A DNA stretch of 6,034 nt. Origin: Thermoprotei archaeon (lineage in GTDB: Archaea > Thermoproteota > Thermoprotei_A > Sulfolobales > Ignisphaeraceae). How positions within the stretch are numbered: position 1 is the first letter of the stretch; the number at the start of each line of letters is the position of its first letter. This document shows positions 4,853-6,034 of the stretch, in pieces. Under the pieces are notes generated by a model. That model was not told where the DNA came from. It saw only the letters and a list, made by a program, of their open reading frames with translations, and ran no database searches. A program made the translations under genes and the position numbers. The DNA lies in contig QMXA01000076.1 in assembly GCA_003661905.1 (NCBI GenBank), forward strand, positions 1-6,034. Reading direction: 5' to 3'.

Positions 4853-6034
4853 ATGACTAGGACTTCACGTCTCCCAGGCTTCTATAAGTTACCTATTAAT
4901 GAAAGATTAAGGATTGTTAAGGAATTCGCTGATTTAACCGATGAAGAGGTAAAATTACTTAGTAATTTCGGTAACCTAGGTGCTACAAAAGCGAATGTAA
5001 TGATAGAGAACGTTATCGGCGGAATGACATATCCCTTCGCCGTCGCTGTTAACTTCCTAATTAATGGAAAAGAATACTTAGTACCTATGGTCTTAGAGGA
5101 ACCTTCAGTAGTTGCTGCAGCAAGTAATGCTGCAAAAGTTATGAGAAGAGATGGAGGCATTAAGGCTAAGGCTTCGGAACCTGTAATGATAGGTCAAATT
5201 CAGGTATTGAACATTCCTAACCCACACTATGCAAAAGTAGCTATATTAGAGCATAAAGATGAAATATTAGATCTAGCTAATAAGCAAGACCCAATACTAG
5301 TTAAACTGGGTGGTGGAGCTAAAGACTTAGAAGCTAGAGTTATAAATTCTCGCATAGGTCCTATGCTCATAATCCATTTATTAGTCGATGTTAGGGATGC
5401 TATGGGAGCCAATGCAGTTAATACTATGTGTGAAGCTGTAGCGCCATTAATTGAGAAAATAACCAAGGGAAAGGTATTACTAAGAATAATCTCTAACTTA
5501 GCTACTAGGAGAATAGTTAGAGCATGGGTTAAGGTATATAAAGAAGATATAGGAGGTGAAGAAGTTGCTGACAGAATAGTTGCAGCCTCTGCATTCGCTG
5601 AAGCAGATCCTTATAGAGCTGTTACACATAATAAAGGAATAATGAATGGAATTATTGCAGTGGCATTAGCAACTGCACAAGATCATAGAGCTATCGAAGC
5701 AGGGGCCCATGCATATGCTGCTAGAGATGGAGTGTATAGACCATTATCAGTATGGGAGAAGGATGACGAAGGAAATTTAGTAGGCTCTCTAGAAATGCCA
5801 TTAGCTATAGGAATTGTGGGAGGAGCCACTAAGACACATCCAGTAGCTAAGATAGCTCTTAAAATACTTGGGGTTAAGACAGCCAAAGAGCTAGCTGAGA
5901 TCATGGGAGCTGTAGGTCTTGCTCAGAACTTTGCAGCACTTAGAGCACTAGCTACTGTGGGAATACAGAAAGGACATATGAAGCTTCATGCAAGGAACAT
6001 AGCAATTATGGCTGGCGCTGAAGGAGAGTTAATA
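4853..6034 (+). CDS. mvaA: Hydroxymethylglutaryl-CoA reductase, class II, first 394 residues, truncated by window edge
   Basis: This cytosolic enzyme interconverts HMG-CoA and mevalonate; in an archaeon it supplies mevalonate for isoprenoid ether lipids. The sequence follows the Pseudomonas mevalonii class II enzyme nearly throughout, including its N-terminus (RLPGFYKLP versus RLPAFRNLS). Expected catalytic residues are present: E83 in LEEPSVVAAAS, K261 in THNKGIMNG, D277 in ATAQDHRAIEAG and H375 in GHMKLHARNIA. The LVDVRDAMGANAVNTM segment (177-192) is also typical. There is no membrane anchor. The enzyme from P. mevalonii has about 428 residues, so about 35 residues are missing at the edge. 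The ATG at 4853 is chosen because GGAG lies 7 nt upstream and because it matches the family N-terminus; an in-frame ATG at 4838 would add only MWRYH. The gene is divergent from the GH130-type gene. Cofactor preference and direction cannot be read securely. Confidence 0.98.
   Translation, partial: MTRTSRLPGFYKLPINERLRIVKEFADLTDEEVKLLSNFGNLGATKANVMIENVIGGMTYPFAVAVNFLINGKEYLVPMVLEEPSVVAAASNAAKVMRRDGGIKAKASEPVMIGQIQVLNIPNPHYAKVAILEHKDEILDLANKQDPILVKLGGGAKDLEARVINSRIGPMLIIHLLVDVRDAMGANAVNTMCEAVAPLIEKITKGKVLLRIISNLATRRIVRAWVKVYKEDIGGEEVADRIVAASAFAEADPYRAVTHNKGIMNGIIAVALATAQDHRAIEAGAHAYAARDGVYRPLSVWEKDDEGNLVGSLEMPLAIGIVGGATKTHPVAKIALKILGVKTAKELAEIMGAVGLAQNFAALRALATVGIQKGHMKLHARNIAIMAGAEGELI

Noticed and set aside
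4882..5904. Minus-strand open frames opposite the HMG-CoA reductase gene
   Set aside because: They are antisense shadows of a strongly conserved enzyme, with low-complexity Ser/Ala/Leu-rich translations.
1..6034. CRISPR array, toxin-antitoxin or defence cassette
   Set aside because: No regularly spaced repeats, and no nuclease, antitoxin or other defence-type genes were found on either strand.

Overview
The window looks like a piece of a thermophilic archaeal chromosome from the Thermoproteota (Crenarchaeota), most likely Desulfurococcales-like. The reasons are a family B replicative DNA polymerase whose N-terminal half closely resembles Sulfolobus Dpo1/PolB1, an AT-rich genome with AGA/AGG arginine and ATA isoleucine codons, a tRNA with almost pure G:C stems and no encoded CCA, and archaeal BRE/TATA-type promoters about 26 bp ahead of short leaders. 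The species cannot be fixed from this stretch.

Layout from left to right: (1) 1-1113, minus strand, the first 371 codons of the replicative DNA polymerase PolB1, cut off by the window edge. (2) 1254-1328, plus strand, tRNA-Arg(TCG), divergent from polB. (3) About 1374-2053, minus strand, a decayed stretch. It holds a recognisable but frameshifted and stop-interrupted piece of an amidinohydrolase/amidinotransferase-fold enzyme (dimethylarginine dimethylaminohydrolase-like), running directly into the C-terminal remnant of a second, unidentified gene. (4) 2054-3205, minus strand, an intact class V PLP-dependent aminotransferase-fold enzyme with a TTG start. (5) About 3241-3520, a second possible decayed coding stretch. 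(6) 3547-4638, minus strand, an intact GH130-type beta-mannoside phosphorylase/hydrolase-like protein. (7) 4853-6034, plus strand, the first 394 codons of a class II HMG-CoA reductase, cut off shortly before its expected C-terminus.

The intact genes do not form one pathway. DNA replication, tRNA, amino-acid-type PLP chemistry, mannoside metabolism and isoprenoid-lipid synthesis each have their own promoter-like sequence, and no two intact genes are close enough on one strand to look like an operon. The most notable points are the class II (bacterial-type) HMG-CoA reductase in a crenarchaeal setting, two decayed gene stretches around the aminotransferase, and a perfect short palindrome between the TATA box and start codon of polB. 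I saw no CRISPR array, intact transposase, toxin-antitoxin pair or defence system.
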